From the NCBI GenBank assembly GCA_019096155.1, contig JAHCVI010000005.1:2738468-2802467 (forward strand): a stretch of DNA of 64,000 bases, in the 5' to 3' direction. This document shows, piece after piece, positions 55,131-64,000 of this stretch. The notes beneath the pieces are model-generated. The model worked only from the letters and a program-made list of their open reading frames with translations, made no database searches and had not been told where the DNA came from. Each line of letters opens with the position of its first letter. Position 1 is the stretch's first letter. The DNA is from Staphylotrichum longicolle (Eukaryota; Ascomycota; Sordariomycetes; Sordariales; Chaetomiaceae). A program made the translations under genes and the position numbers.

Positions 55131-56314
55131 ATGAACAGGTCAATCGAGCAGGCGCTGCTCTCGCTGCTGCCCACTCACAACTCGACGCTCCCTCAGGCAC
55201 TCACCGAGTCAGCCAGCGCTCTTCTCGCCCAGTCACGGCATCGGGCAAGCACGCTCAAGGCAGAAGAGGAGATTGCCCGCACATATGCCTGCGCCCATCT
55301 CGCATGCGACCGCCTCAAGACCACCCTCAACCTCCCCCCAATAGACCCCCGCCCTCCCATTCCTCCGCGCATCTACAAGCGTCTGTACAACCACCTCGAC
55401 CACATCCTCCCGCCCACGGCCTCCACTCCCGGCCGCGCCACCCCAGGCGGCACCGCACTCGGCAGCAACCGCGTCCGAACCCCCAGCTCCAAACTCCGCG
55501 ACCAACAACAGCAACTCCTCAACACCTCCCCGCTCGCCTCCAAGAGCAAGAGCCGCCCGACCCCCAGCAAAGACAGGTCCCTCTCCTCCTTCCGCACCCC
55601 CATCGCAACTCCTGCCGAACCCTCCACGCCCTCCAAGAGACGCACCACCACCACCACCACCACAACAACAACACCAAAAAGCAGCAAACCCTCCTCCACC
55701 TCCTCCTCCTCCTCCCCGCTCCCGGCCTGGATCCGCCCCACCCTCCGCTTCCTCCTCGCGCGCCTCGGCCCGGCGCCCATCGGCCCCGTCGTCGCCTCCG
55801 CCCTCGAATCCATCGTCACCCCCGCGGGGCGGCTCACCGACGACGCCTGGGTGCGCGCCAACCTGGTCTCGGTGCTGGGCGCGCTGTACCTCTTTGTCTG
55901 GCGCGGCGTGACCTGGCCCGGCGGGGCGCAGGTCGACCGGGAGCGGTACGTGCGTTTCCGGCGGGAGGTGGCGGCGTGTCTGGCCCGCGCGAGGGAGGAG
56001 GTTGACTTGGAGGACTGGGAGGGGGGGGGGGGGTGGAGGTCCGGGAGTTTGATGCGGCGGCGGTGAGGGGGAGGAGGCATGGGTGGTTTGAGATGGAGTG
56101 GGTGAGCGGGGTGGCGGATTTGGTGGACCGGGAGGAGGGCTGGGAGGAGGATGGAGGGGATGAAGTGGCCGGTGGGGGGGAAGTGGTACAGATAAGGAGG
56201 GCGGACACCATGTTTCAGGAGAGGTATGATTACTTGGGGGAGAGGAAGAGGAAGGCGTATGGAGAGTGGAAAGAAGGGGCGTTGAAGAGGATTAGGGAGC
56301 TAGAGGCGCGGTAA
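55131..56314 (+). CDS. ORC6: Origin recognition complex subunit 6, frame break at a G13 run
   Basis: From ATG 55131 the frame encodes MNRSIEQALLSLLPTHNSTLP, then AEEEIARTYACAHLACDRLKTTLNLP and PPIPPRIYKRLYNHLDHILP, matching the TFIIB-like first cyclin fold of Orc6. A Thr/Ser/Pro-rich linker with a long threonine run follows, then the second fold (LPAWIRPTLRFLLARLG, WVRANLVSVLGALYLFVWRG). The frame breaks at a run of 13 G (56021-56033); the continuation VEVREFDAAAVRGRRHGW...MFQERYDYLGERKRKAYGEWK to 56314 is the expected C-terminal helix region that contacts other ORC subunits. One missing or two extra G would explain it. The protein would be about 394 residues and nuclear, binding replication origins. 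Confidence 0.85.
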
Positions 56315-56369
56315 GAGTTGGGCCTCGTTGATGATATCTAATCCATCTATATCTCTCTGAGAGGACCTC

Positions 56370-57693
56370 CTACGCGCCCACCTTCTTCAAACTGCGCACC
56401 GTGTCCACAATCGACTTCTCAAACGAGATCCAGTCAATCCCCAACAGCTTGTTCGTCGCGCTGTTGTCAAACCGGAACCTCTTGCTCTCGTCCGGCAGCT
56501 CCCCGCCCTTCGTCTCCTCCGTCGGCAGCTTGTCCGCATCCTCGGGGAAGTTCCTCCGCACGATCTGTCCCAGCTCGGCGTTGCTAAACAGCCCGGCCGT
56601 GGCGAACAACCGCTTGCCCCCTGCCTCGGGCACCTCCAACCCGGCCTTGACATGCGCCGTCGCCACGTCCCTCACGTCCACCCAGATCCCCACGGGTCCC
56701 GCGGGCGGCACCGCCTCCCGCCACTTCCCCCTCAAGCAATCCACCACCCGCTCATTGCTCGTGTTCACGCCCTCCAGACTCTCGAGGTAGTGCACGACCG
56801 GCCCAAACACCATGGGCGGGTTGACGGTGACGAGGTCGAACTTGGCCCCGCTCGCGGGGGTCGCGCACAAAGTCCCACGCGGCGCGCTCGGCGAGCGTCT
56901 TGCTCGCGCGTACGCCGTCGCGGGCTCCTGTGGATGTCGGCGAGCGTGACGGGGTTCCACGACGCCTCGGTGAAGGTCGTGGCCGGGTCGGTCTGGTGCG
57001 CCTCGTCGACGATGGCCGCGAAGGACGAGGTCACGACGACGCGACGGACCGAGGGCGCCGAGCGCGATGGCGCGGAGGATGGCGGTCGTGCCGATGACGG
57101 CCGGGTCGATGAGTTCCTTTTGGGGTCGGCTGGTTGCGGGGGTCAGGATATGTGCTTCTAGTGAGAGAGGGTTAAGGGGGGGACGGACTGAAGCGGAAGT
57201 GGAAGGGCGAGGCCGTGTGGAGGACCACTTCCAGGCCGGGGGGGGTGACGCCCTCGTCAAAGGCGTCGGGCTGGGCGATGTCGGGGACGATGGCGACGGT
57301 GAGGGCACCCGAGGCGGCTTGTGAGGGGTACGCTTCGCGGATCTTGGCAGCCTTTTCCTCGGTGCGGACGGTGGTCACGACGCTGTGGTTTTTAGCCAGA
57401 AGCTGTTCCAGGATGTGCGCTGGGGGTTGTTAGTTCGGGTCCGTGTCTGGCAGCCTGACAGAGGATGGTCTTGGAGAGGAGGGCCCAGGGGCTTGTCTCG
57501 GGCCAAGATCGGCACCAGCACCACTCCGCCACGAGCGTGCTCGACACTCAGGGACTAGGCTATGAGAGGCGACCAGATTTATGAATGTGCCGACTTACCG
57601 GCGATGAAGCCGGAGCCTCCTGCAACATGTGTCAGCGACGGAGTGATGGCATGGCTCACAACAGCACTCACCTGTCAAAAGAACCTTGGTCAT
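56370..57693 (-). CDS. Gre2-like NAD(P)-dependent reductase (extended SDR), several frame breaks
   Basis: Exon 1 (57672-57693) and a 21-nt exon 2 (57599-57619) encode MTKVLLTGGSGFIA; exon 3 from 57419 continues AHILEQLLAKNHSVVTTVRT and VLHTASPFHF. Another intron near 57130-57185 is likely before PQKELIDPAVIGTT. The body has VVVTSSFAAIVDE, a Y-x3-K region (TAY..ASK), FDLVTVNPPMVFGP and, to the stop at 56370, VWVDVRD-like and NAELGQIVRRNFPEDADKL. These are features of Gre2/cinnamoyl-alcohol-dehydrogenase-like reductases acting on aldehydes and ketones. At least three frame changes occur in GC-rich DNA around 57045, 56920 and 56870, so the reading frame is not continuous in this sequence. The ends are intact; I favour consensus errors over decay. 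Confidence 0.75.
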
Positions 57694-58304
57694 GATTGAT
57701 GATGTTGTGTTTGAGAAACACTATTCTAGCTTCACTTGCGGATAAGTCTCAAGTTCACCCGGACGAAGTCGGCGACGGGTCGACGCTGACTTATATACCT
57801 TCGTATCTGGACCCAAGGTCCTAACCCCGCTTCGCTGCCCCTCCCGGTGGAGTGGGTAGACGGCAACGGCCCGGAGGCGCGGGATTCGTCATGCATTTCA
57901 CCCCTGGCGCCATCCTCCGGCCCCGGTACCTTATATCCGGGTTCCCTTGGCACCATCTTCCGGATCCGGTCTCTTATCTCCAGTTCGGGTCGCGAATCGC
58001 TTCAACTCTCTTGACCATTCCTGGAAGCCCGCCTATTTAGCTATCTCGTCATTATATACCTGGAGGGCCTTCTGTCAGGGCAACTCCTTTCGGGAGCTGT
58101 CAGCCCTCCACAACCTAACCATGAGGTGCCGCCTCGACGCTGTCATGTCTCGTTCCGCATTAGACACCGGGTGCTCATGTCAACAAACATAAAGTTGATG
58201 ACTTGGACTTCCGGATTCTTCGCAACACCCCCCCATACCATCTCTCTTCACATAGATGTACAATGACCTGACAAAATACACAATAGTCATGATGCCCGCA
58301 GTCG
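57694..58304. other. Intergenic region upstream of the Gre2-like gene
   Basis: About 600 bp holding the promoter of the minus-strand reductase. Related words such as GGCGCCATCCTCCGGCCCCGGTACCTTATATCC and GGCACCATCTTCCGGATCCGGTCTCTTATCTCC recur about 50 bp apart near 57908 and 57950 (compared here in 20-base pieces), suggesting a short diverged duplication. No gene is seen. Confidence 0.4.
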
Positions 58305-58690
58305 GTGCCACGCCTGGTCAGGCCGATTAGAGCAAACCCCCCTCCAGCGGAGTCACTTTTCTACCCCTTTCCACTGCTCCCAACCGAACTGCAAATCCAG
58401 ATCTGGAAAGAAGCGGCCCTGGTGCCTCGCGTAGTCTTGATGGAACCGGACATGGCAAACGTGAGTGGGTGGAATTCTGGATGGTAAAGATGCCTGTGGT
58501 AAATCTCAGCCCTGCGAAGATGGGCTTGCGCAGATGGATGGGGGCGTCCAGAGGGCCAGTGTTCGGTTTTCAATGACGCACCAAGCCGGCCAACTGCTAA
58601 CACACCACCAAGCCATTCGCAAATGCAACACAACGCCAAGGTCGACGTACCCTCGTAAGTCGTCAAATAAACCACAGCTCTGTCCCAGTT
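58305..58690 (+). pseudogene. 2EXR-domain gene fragment
   Basis: The frame 58305-58460 encodes FYPFPLLPTELQIQIWKEAA and PRVVLMEPDMAN, which is the 2EXR domain start found in many fungal proteins of unknown function. It ends at a good donor (GTGAGT, 58460). A possible second exon after a GCTAACA branch near 58600 would give HQAIRK and AKVDVPS, but these lie in different frames. There is no ATG upstream of the domain in this frame. I interpret it as a truncated or decaying gene; an unrecognised upstream exon is the alternative. Confidence 0.4.
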
Positions 58691-59000
58691 AATCGCCAAC
58701 CTGACAAATCCCCCCTGGCCACATGCCTCTCCGCTGAAAGGAACTCTGTTTTCAGGACACAACGGGTGAATACAAGACCAATACACGAAAGAAGCATACC
58801 ACCCCCCCCCCCCCCCCCCAAGCCTACTCTAACTCCCAACCCAGAAGCAAGCAAGCTGGCAGGCAAGCCATCATCAGACCAGGCCGCCGTCCGTTCCCCC
58901 AACACAAGAGTAAAATTCTATTCCACCATGCACCCCAGGCCCCAAAAAATCCCAAGAACCCCAATCTTCACCAAACAAAACCGACAACACCATTCCACAC
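58691..59000. other. Intergenic region with poly-C tract
   Basis: About 310 bp before the UFD2 stop. It contains a run of about 18 C at roughly 58802-58819 and A/C-rich DNA. No gene is seen. Confidence 0.5.
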
Positions 59001-62000
59001 TCACCCCTCTGTAGTATCCATCGCCTCACCCGCCTTCTCCGCCCTCCTCTTCGCCTTCCACCTCTCAATCCGCTCCCTCAACCCATCATCCGGCACAACA
59101 TCCTCAATCGTCATCGGCTGCCTCGTGTACGGATCCTTGGGATCGCTCAACAAGTGCTGCGTGATGGTCGAGCGGTCCACGACGTGCTTGCTGGGCAGCA
59201 CCACGGGATCGCTCATCAAGATGCCCATGATGGGGTCCTCAAACTCGGCGGGCGCGTCGTCGTAGTCCAGCTCGGCTCGGTCGAGCACTTCCTTGGCCGA
59301 CTCGATCTTGGCGGACAGCGTCTCCCACGCCTCGACGTCCTTCTCGTCCTTGAGGTGCCCGCTGCGGAGGATGTGCGCCGTCATGGCCATGGTGGCGGGC
59401 TTGTAGGAGCGGCCATCGGCGGCGACGGCCTCGATGAAGGCTTGGGACGAGCCGAGGTTGATGTAGATGTCGACGAGTTCGGGTAGGAGGGTTTTGGGGT
59501 TGAAGAAGTACTTTTCCGGGTTCTCGACCTTGAGAGTCTTGGACTTGGGCCCCGTGAGGATGTCGAGGTTGTAGTCGAGCATGCCGGCCAGGCGCTGCAC
59601 GATCTCGGGCATGGTGAAGGAAGCCGAGAGGGTGGTGGTGAAGAGCTTCATCATGCTGACCGTCTCGTTGGCGAGCTGCATGTACGACGTGGCCTGATCC
59701 TCGGCTGTGCGGAGCTCCTCGTCGGTCTTTTCGCGGTCTTGCTGGGACAGCGTGGGGTCCTTGAGGCGCTGTTGGAGGTCGTGGATCTTGGGGAACTTGC
59801 TAAGTCCTTCGTCGAGCACGAAGGTCGCGTCGTTCATGAGCATGTTGACAAAGCGGACGAAGAAGGCGCGGTTCGATCTTCCATTGTTAGTACAAAATGA
59901 TTTTTCAGAGGGGCACGCTACATACCTGCTAGACTGAACCAGCTGCTGCCGGTAGTGGTCGTTGGACCAGATGCACTTGATGACCTGGAAGATGTCGTAC
60001 CGGATGTTGAACTTGTCGTAGAAGGCCGTGTGCGCTCCCGTCGACTCGCACTCAATGTAGAACTTCATGACCGCGTGGAGCAGGTAGTCGTTCGCGAACT
60101 TGGTGTTGGTCATGAGATCGCCCAGTACGCCCTTCTTAAGGTGGTACGTCGGCCACGCGCCGTGAGACAGCAGCGTGACGAGCGACGACTTGAGGTACGG
60201 GTTCTTGACGTACTCTGACGACTCCAGGAAGGTGATGCACAGCGCGATCATCTCGTCGCCCACCGCCGAGAGGATGATCTGCGGTATGTAGCGGAAGACA
60301 AACTTAAAGTTGTCCACCACGTCCTGGAGCGCGTATTCCGGAAGGCACTTGAAGGCCTCGGGTTGGTCTGCGGGCAGCGGAAGGACAAGCGTCTTGTCCG
60401 GAGTGTACTCAGTTTGACTGGCGACTCGAAGCAACCAGACAGTGACATAGCGCATGAACTGCAGCGACCGGCTCTGCATCTTCTGCTCCAACAAGACGCC
60501 CTCAATCGAGAGCTTCAAGGCCATAGACCTCTCCAGAACTGCAATGTGGCGTTTCATGGCCGCATCCACTATTCTGAGCTGATCCGGTCGGTTGATAAGC
60601 TTCGGTCGTTGCGCCTCCATGATGGCAATGTTCTTCTCATAGTACTTGATATCCCTCTCGAGGTTCTTCAACTTGGAGTTCATCGCCTCGCTGCCGTAGT
60701 GATGAGCCGCCAGCGTCAAAAAGAATACCTCCGTGATGAAGTTCGACTCCCCATCCAGCTTGTTCGCGTAGAAGGCATCAGACTGAGCCTGGTCCGCATT
60801 CAGCTTTGTCTCATCCTTGATGTCGATTCTCGGATTCCTCCTAAAGTAGTTGACATCGATGCGCCCCACTTTAGAGAACGTGCTGTCCATGAAGGGCTCG
60901 CACAGCGTGTCCAGGATAACAGTCACGTTCAACATGAAGCCGTCCGACGACACCTCACGCGGGTCTACCTGGATCGCGCGTCTTTTGTGGTTGACGTTCA
61001 TGATGTAGGCAAACCAATCCAGAACCTTGTTCCTGGCCTGGGGGCTGGCACGAATGAAGGCGTTGATGATCGTCCTAAGATCCGTCTGGTGCGCCCCGAG
61101 CGTCATCTGCAGAGCACTCTGTGAGGTCTGGATGCGGCCCTTGTCCATGGTCCTCGGCCCTGCAAAGTAGACCGTCGTCACCTCGGGCTGGAGGGGAGAT
61201 ATCCTGAAGAAAGGGCCAAGAATGGTGTTCTTTTCGATACCAGGTGCCGACTGCGCCATCTGGAAGCATGGGTGCTCTGTCAGTGCATTAAGAAGAGCTG
61301 GAAACCTTGAGTACGTCAAAAGCGCCTAGTGAAGTCAGCAACAGGAAACCCCCTTAACAACGTTCCACTCACATTAACACAAGGCTTGTAGTCGTCGTTC
61401 ATAGTCAAGCTCGCCAACTTGGCGCTGATGTCCACCATCGCCTTGGTGAACAACGGAGCAATGGTCTCGTCCTCGCCCAGACGAGCGACCGCCTCCCCAA
61501 GAAAGTCCATACACAGACCATTCTCATGCTCCACCTCCCGCAGCAGGTACGGCACCAGCGTGTCATGCTGCGGATTCGGTTCCCGGCTACGCGAAAACAC
61601 CACAAAGTCAGCCACCGCTATCTTCTCCCCATGAAAACCAGACCTACCCAAACAGCTCCGGCACAGTCAACGCAAAGACGCAGTTGCTAAAGCACAACCG
61701 CTTCGCCTCCCTCAGCAGCGCCTCCCTCTCCGGCGCGGGCCCACGCAGCAGCTTCAGCGTCCTCACCACGCGCTTCCAGCAGGGCAGCAGGTACTCGAAC
61801 AGCGGGCGGTCCTGGGGCAGCGCGGTCGCGGCCTCGACGATGGCCTCGTCCAGCCGGTCGACCGACAGCTTGGCGGCGACCCTTCCTCCGCCAGCTCCCG
61901 CCGAGGTTCGGCAGGAAGGTCAGCTTGTGGCCGTGGCTGTCGGCGGTGCGGCTCGGGTCGACGGTGAAGCGGAAGATGGCCGACAGCACGCGGTCGGCGT

Positions 62001-62404
62001 AGTCCTCGATCGTCTCCTGGGCGGCCGGGGTCTGCTTCCGGGCGGCGCGGTCGCTGGGGACCCTTCGACGTCCGACGCTGGTCGCTTTGCGCGGGAGTCT
62101 GCGTTGTTGGTGCTGCCTGGCCTGCTGGGGGCGGCACTGCCGGTGCTCTGAGGGGTCGCCGACGGGGCGGGCGAGATGTTGATCTTGGGCGGGGGGTCTC
62201 TGCTGGTAAGGGCTTCTCGGCGGCTGTTGGCACCGTCTTGGTCTCAGCTGGCGGTGTCTCGGTGCTTGGGGAGTCGGCAGCGGGGGTTGCTGGACGCGAA
62301 GGAGGACCGCCGAGCCTGGCTAGCCTCCGGCGGCGGATCTGCTCCATCGTCTCCTGGTCCGGGGCATCGGGCGTCGACGACGGCGGCTGTTCGGTCGGGT
62401 CCAT
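59001..62404 (-). CDS. UFD2: Ubiquitin conjugation factor E4 (Ufd2), frame breaks in the N-terminal region
   Basis: Exons 61648-62404, 61373-61586, 59926-61325 and 59001-59877, with introns of 61, 47 and 48 nt; the last has a TACTAAC branch and is a stop-free multiple of three. The C-terminal U-box (FEDPIMGILMSDPVVLPS, VVDRSTITQHLL, DPYTRQPMTIEDV) recruits E2; the preceding 700 residues are the Ufd2 core with AFFVRFVNMLMNDATFVLDE. Ufd2 elongates ubiquitin chains on Cdc48/p97 substrates. From ATG 62404 the N-terminus reads MDPTEQPPSSTPDAPDQ and IRRRRLARLGG. The frame then changes after a G6/C6 run at 62191-62196, again near 62030 (to TIEDYADRVLSAIFRFTVDP) and again near 61905 (to KLSVDRLDEAIVEAATALPQ). 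The core and U-box are clean, so I regard it as an active gene with local sequence errors. Confidence 0.88.
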
Positions 62405-63189
62405 TTTCTCGGTTGTCGACAGAAATGTGTGGGGGGATCGATTGGGTGTCGAGAGAGGAAGACGTTGAGAATAAGGGAACTGACGAAAACCGGAGACGGC
62501 GAGGCTGAGAGACCAGCGACCGATGTTGCCTAATGCTTCAAACAAAACCGCTAACTAAATGTTGGGGATGATGGCGGGGTTTAAAGTGAGCTCCAGCCTG
62601 GAGGCGCTATCGATTGGAGCCTGCCGTCCCCTGTGAGTGCAACCTGGAACGTAATGGTGCCCGAAGCTGCCTGCGACTGACATGGAAGCAAACAGTCCCT
62701 CAAATTACTAAGCTTTGTGAGGTTGGTTCCTGTCTTATCGATAAGCAATGACGATTGAGGGTCTTCTTTGCTGCTTGGGTTCTTCAACATGGATGTCAAC
62801 CACTGACACGCCCCTCTCACACGCGACGTTAACATTACTGCGTTCTCGCATTTGTTGTTTCTCATCTCCGTGTCATGGTCGATCGTCGACCTAACACGTC
62901 AAAATGCGTCCAGGCTTTTCTGCCATTTTGTTTTTTGGGCGTCTATAGCAGCCCTACACAGTACAGTATCTAACAAATGGACCAAACGGTCCCAGTTCCG
63001 TAACCATCTCCAAACGCCTTGCCTGCCAAGTCGAGTCCTTCGCTCTTTACGGCCCACCCCTTCTAGTTCCTGAAAGGTGCTCTTACGGCACCTACGTCCT
63101 GCCCATTGACGCCAAGCAATCCCGAAGAAAGAAACACCCAAGTGGTACAGAAACGAGAATATCAAAGATGAATGGAAAGCAACAGCTGT
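62405..63189. promoter_or_regulatory. UFD2 upstream region
   Basis: 785 bp between two minus-strand genes: the UFD2 promoter next to 62404 and the 3' UTR of the TRAF-type gene next to 63190. No motif stands out and no further gene is supported. Confidence 0.45.
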
Positions 63190-64000
63190 TCATAGCCGGG
63201 TGCGATTCTCCCGACTCCCATCACTGTTCCTTCGACTGCCCGCCTGATACCGCATCCCCGCACCATCCGAAGAAGAAGACCCCGGACCCGTGGCACTGGC
63301 ATCGCTGCTATGCGATGCGTCCGCCTGGCTGGACGGCCCCGCCGCCAACCCGGCCCGCTGCTGTGCATAGTTCTGCCGCTGCATGTTCATGAGCCAGGCG
63401 GTGTGCATGTTGATGACGCCCACCTTGCTGGCGAGCTCGGCAAACTGTTCGCCGACGCGCGTCGTGTGCTGGAGGAAGCTGAGCGCCAGGCGCGCCTCCA
63501 TGTCCCGCGTGTTCTTTTGGAGCTGGTCCATCTGCGTGTCCAGTCGCTCGAATTGCGACAGCATGTAGTCTTCGGGCGAGTCCAGCGCGCCCGCATCGGC
63601 CGCAGAACCGGGAACGAGGGGCATGTCGCCGTTGAGAACTACCCCAGGGATGTTGGAGTGGGGGGTCACGTCTCCATTGGCGCGTGCTGAGAGGTCTTGC
63701 CGCTCTCGGTTCCCACGTCTCCTGCTGCGTGACGCCTCGAGACTCGCGAGTCGCATGCTCAGATCGTCGATGACCCTACGGTCTTCGGCCCGCTGCTGCA
63801 GCAGATGCCCAACGACCTCAAAGGCGCATCCGCTGTCCTGGTGCTCGAGGACGACCCGACGCTTGCCTGCCACCTTGCAGCCAGCCGACTGCCACTTGCA
63901 CTCCAGATATCCTTCCGCACAGTCGTGTGACTGGTGTCTCTCCAGGCGGTGGCGGGCCACGGTTGCGTCGCAATCCGGGCACTGAACCGTGACGCCGTCG
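63190..64000 (-). CDS. TRAF-type zinc-finger protein, C-terminal part (cut by right edge)
   Basis: The frame is open from the right edge to the stop at 63190 (about 270 residues visible). It begins in a zinc-finger region: VQCPDCDATVARHRLERHQSHDC, then YLECKWQSAGC, ending HQDSGCAFE, the spacing of TRAF-type fingers. A coiled coil (LLQQRAEDRRVIDDLSMRLASLEA) and a second helical segment (QFERLDTQMDQLQKNTRDMEARL) follow, then a Ser-rich tail. Fungal proteins of this kind usually carry a RING finger before the TRAF fingers and are putative E3 ubiquitin ligases; that RING would be outside the window, so this is inference. No intron is seen in the visible part. Confidence 0.8.
   Translation of the reverse strand, partial: DGVTVQCPDCDATVARHRLERHQSHDCAEGYLECKWQSAGCKVAGKRRVVLEHQDSGCAFEVVGHLLQQRAEDRRVIDDLSMRLASLEASRSRRRGNRERQDLSARANGDVTPHSNIPGVVLNGDMPLVPGSAADAGALDSPEDYMLSQFERLDTQMDQLQKNTRDMEARLALSFLQHTTRVGEQFAELASKVGVINMHTAWLMNMQRQNYAQQRAGLAAGPSSQADASHSSDASATGPGSSSSDGAGMRYQAGSRRNSDGSRENRTRL

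Noticed and set aside
1..64000. CRISPR arrays, rRNA operons, intact transposons
   Set aside because: No regularly spaced repeats, rRNA cores or transposase/reverse-transcriptase motifs were seen; the window is fungal nuclear DNA.

Overview
The window is nuclear DNA of a filamentous ascomycete, most likely a Sordariomycete (a Sordariales-like genome is my best guess). Coding exons are GC-rich, introns are mostly 47-250 nt with GTRNGT-type donors and CTAAC/ACTAA-type branch sites, and the proteins are fungal orthologues of housekeeping genes: i-AAA protease, a Cdc10-class septin, Ski8, SUMO E1 subunit Uba2, the E4 ligase Ufd2, Orc6, mitochondrial bL32 and others. No rRNA, confident tRNA, CRISPR array or intact transposon was seen.

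Layout. 0-11 kb: a JmjN-type histone demethylase cut by the left edge (-), a sphingoid-base-phosphate phosphatase (-), a FabG/Oar1-type reductase (+), UBA2 (-) and a queuosine-salvage hydrolase QNG1 (+). 11-24 kb: DNA polymerase delta small subunit (-), a 1.8 kb gap with a Pol III-like island, SKI8 (-), MRPL32 (-), CDC10 (+), a tandem OB-fold protein (+) and an F-box/LRR-like protein (+). 24-42 kb, a more accessory stretch: a TBC Rab-GAP (-), a Cys-rich single-pass membrane protein (-), 4.5 kb of repeat-bearing DNA without genes, an SDR (+) facing an alpha/beta hydrolase (-), 3 kb of spacer and a Siw14-type phosphatase (+). 42-64 kb: an Aim19-like protein (-), an ER Hlj1-type DnaJ (+), a MINDY deubiquitinase (+), a steroid 5-alpha-reductase-like enzyme (+), YME1 (-), ORC6 (+), a Gre2-like reductase (-), a 2EXR-domain fragment (+), UFD2 (-) and a TRAF-type zinc-finger protein cut by the right edge (-).

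There is no obvious operon-like pathway. Recurring themes are ubiquitin/SUMO biology (UBA2, UFD2, MINDY, F-box, TRAF-type protein), replication and chromatin (ORC6, POLD4, JmjN protein, perhaps the OB-fold protein) and mitochondria (YME1, MRPL32, AIM19-like). Divergent pairs sharing a promoter are LCB phosphatase/OAR1-like, UBA2/QNG1, MRPL32/CDC10 and YME1/ORC6.

A striking global feature is that nine otherwise well-conserved genes lose frame at one or more points, often beside G or C homopolymers or GC-rich repeats, while the remaining genes are clean. I read most of these as consensus indels in the assembly rather than as pseudogenes, but this needs reads to settle. The most biologically interesting points are the OB-fold gene with two MluI cell-cycle boxes and a telomere-like repeat upstream, a SKI8 gene whose first coding exon is only the ATG, a tail-anchored Siw14-type phosphatase, a CaaX-ended MINDY enzyme, and a G-quadruplex motif placed between complementary AC and TG microsatellites.
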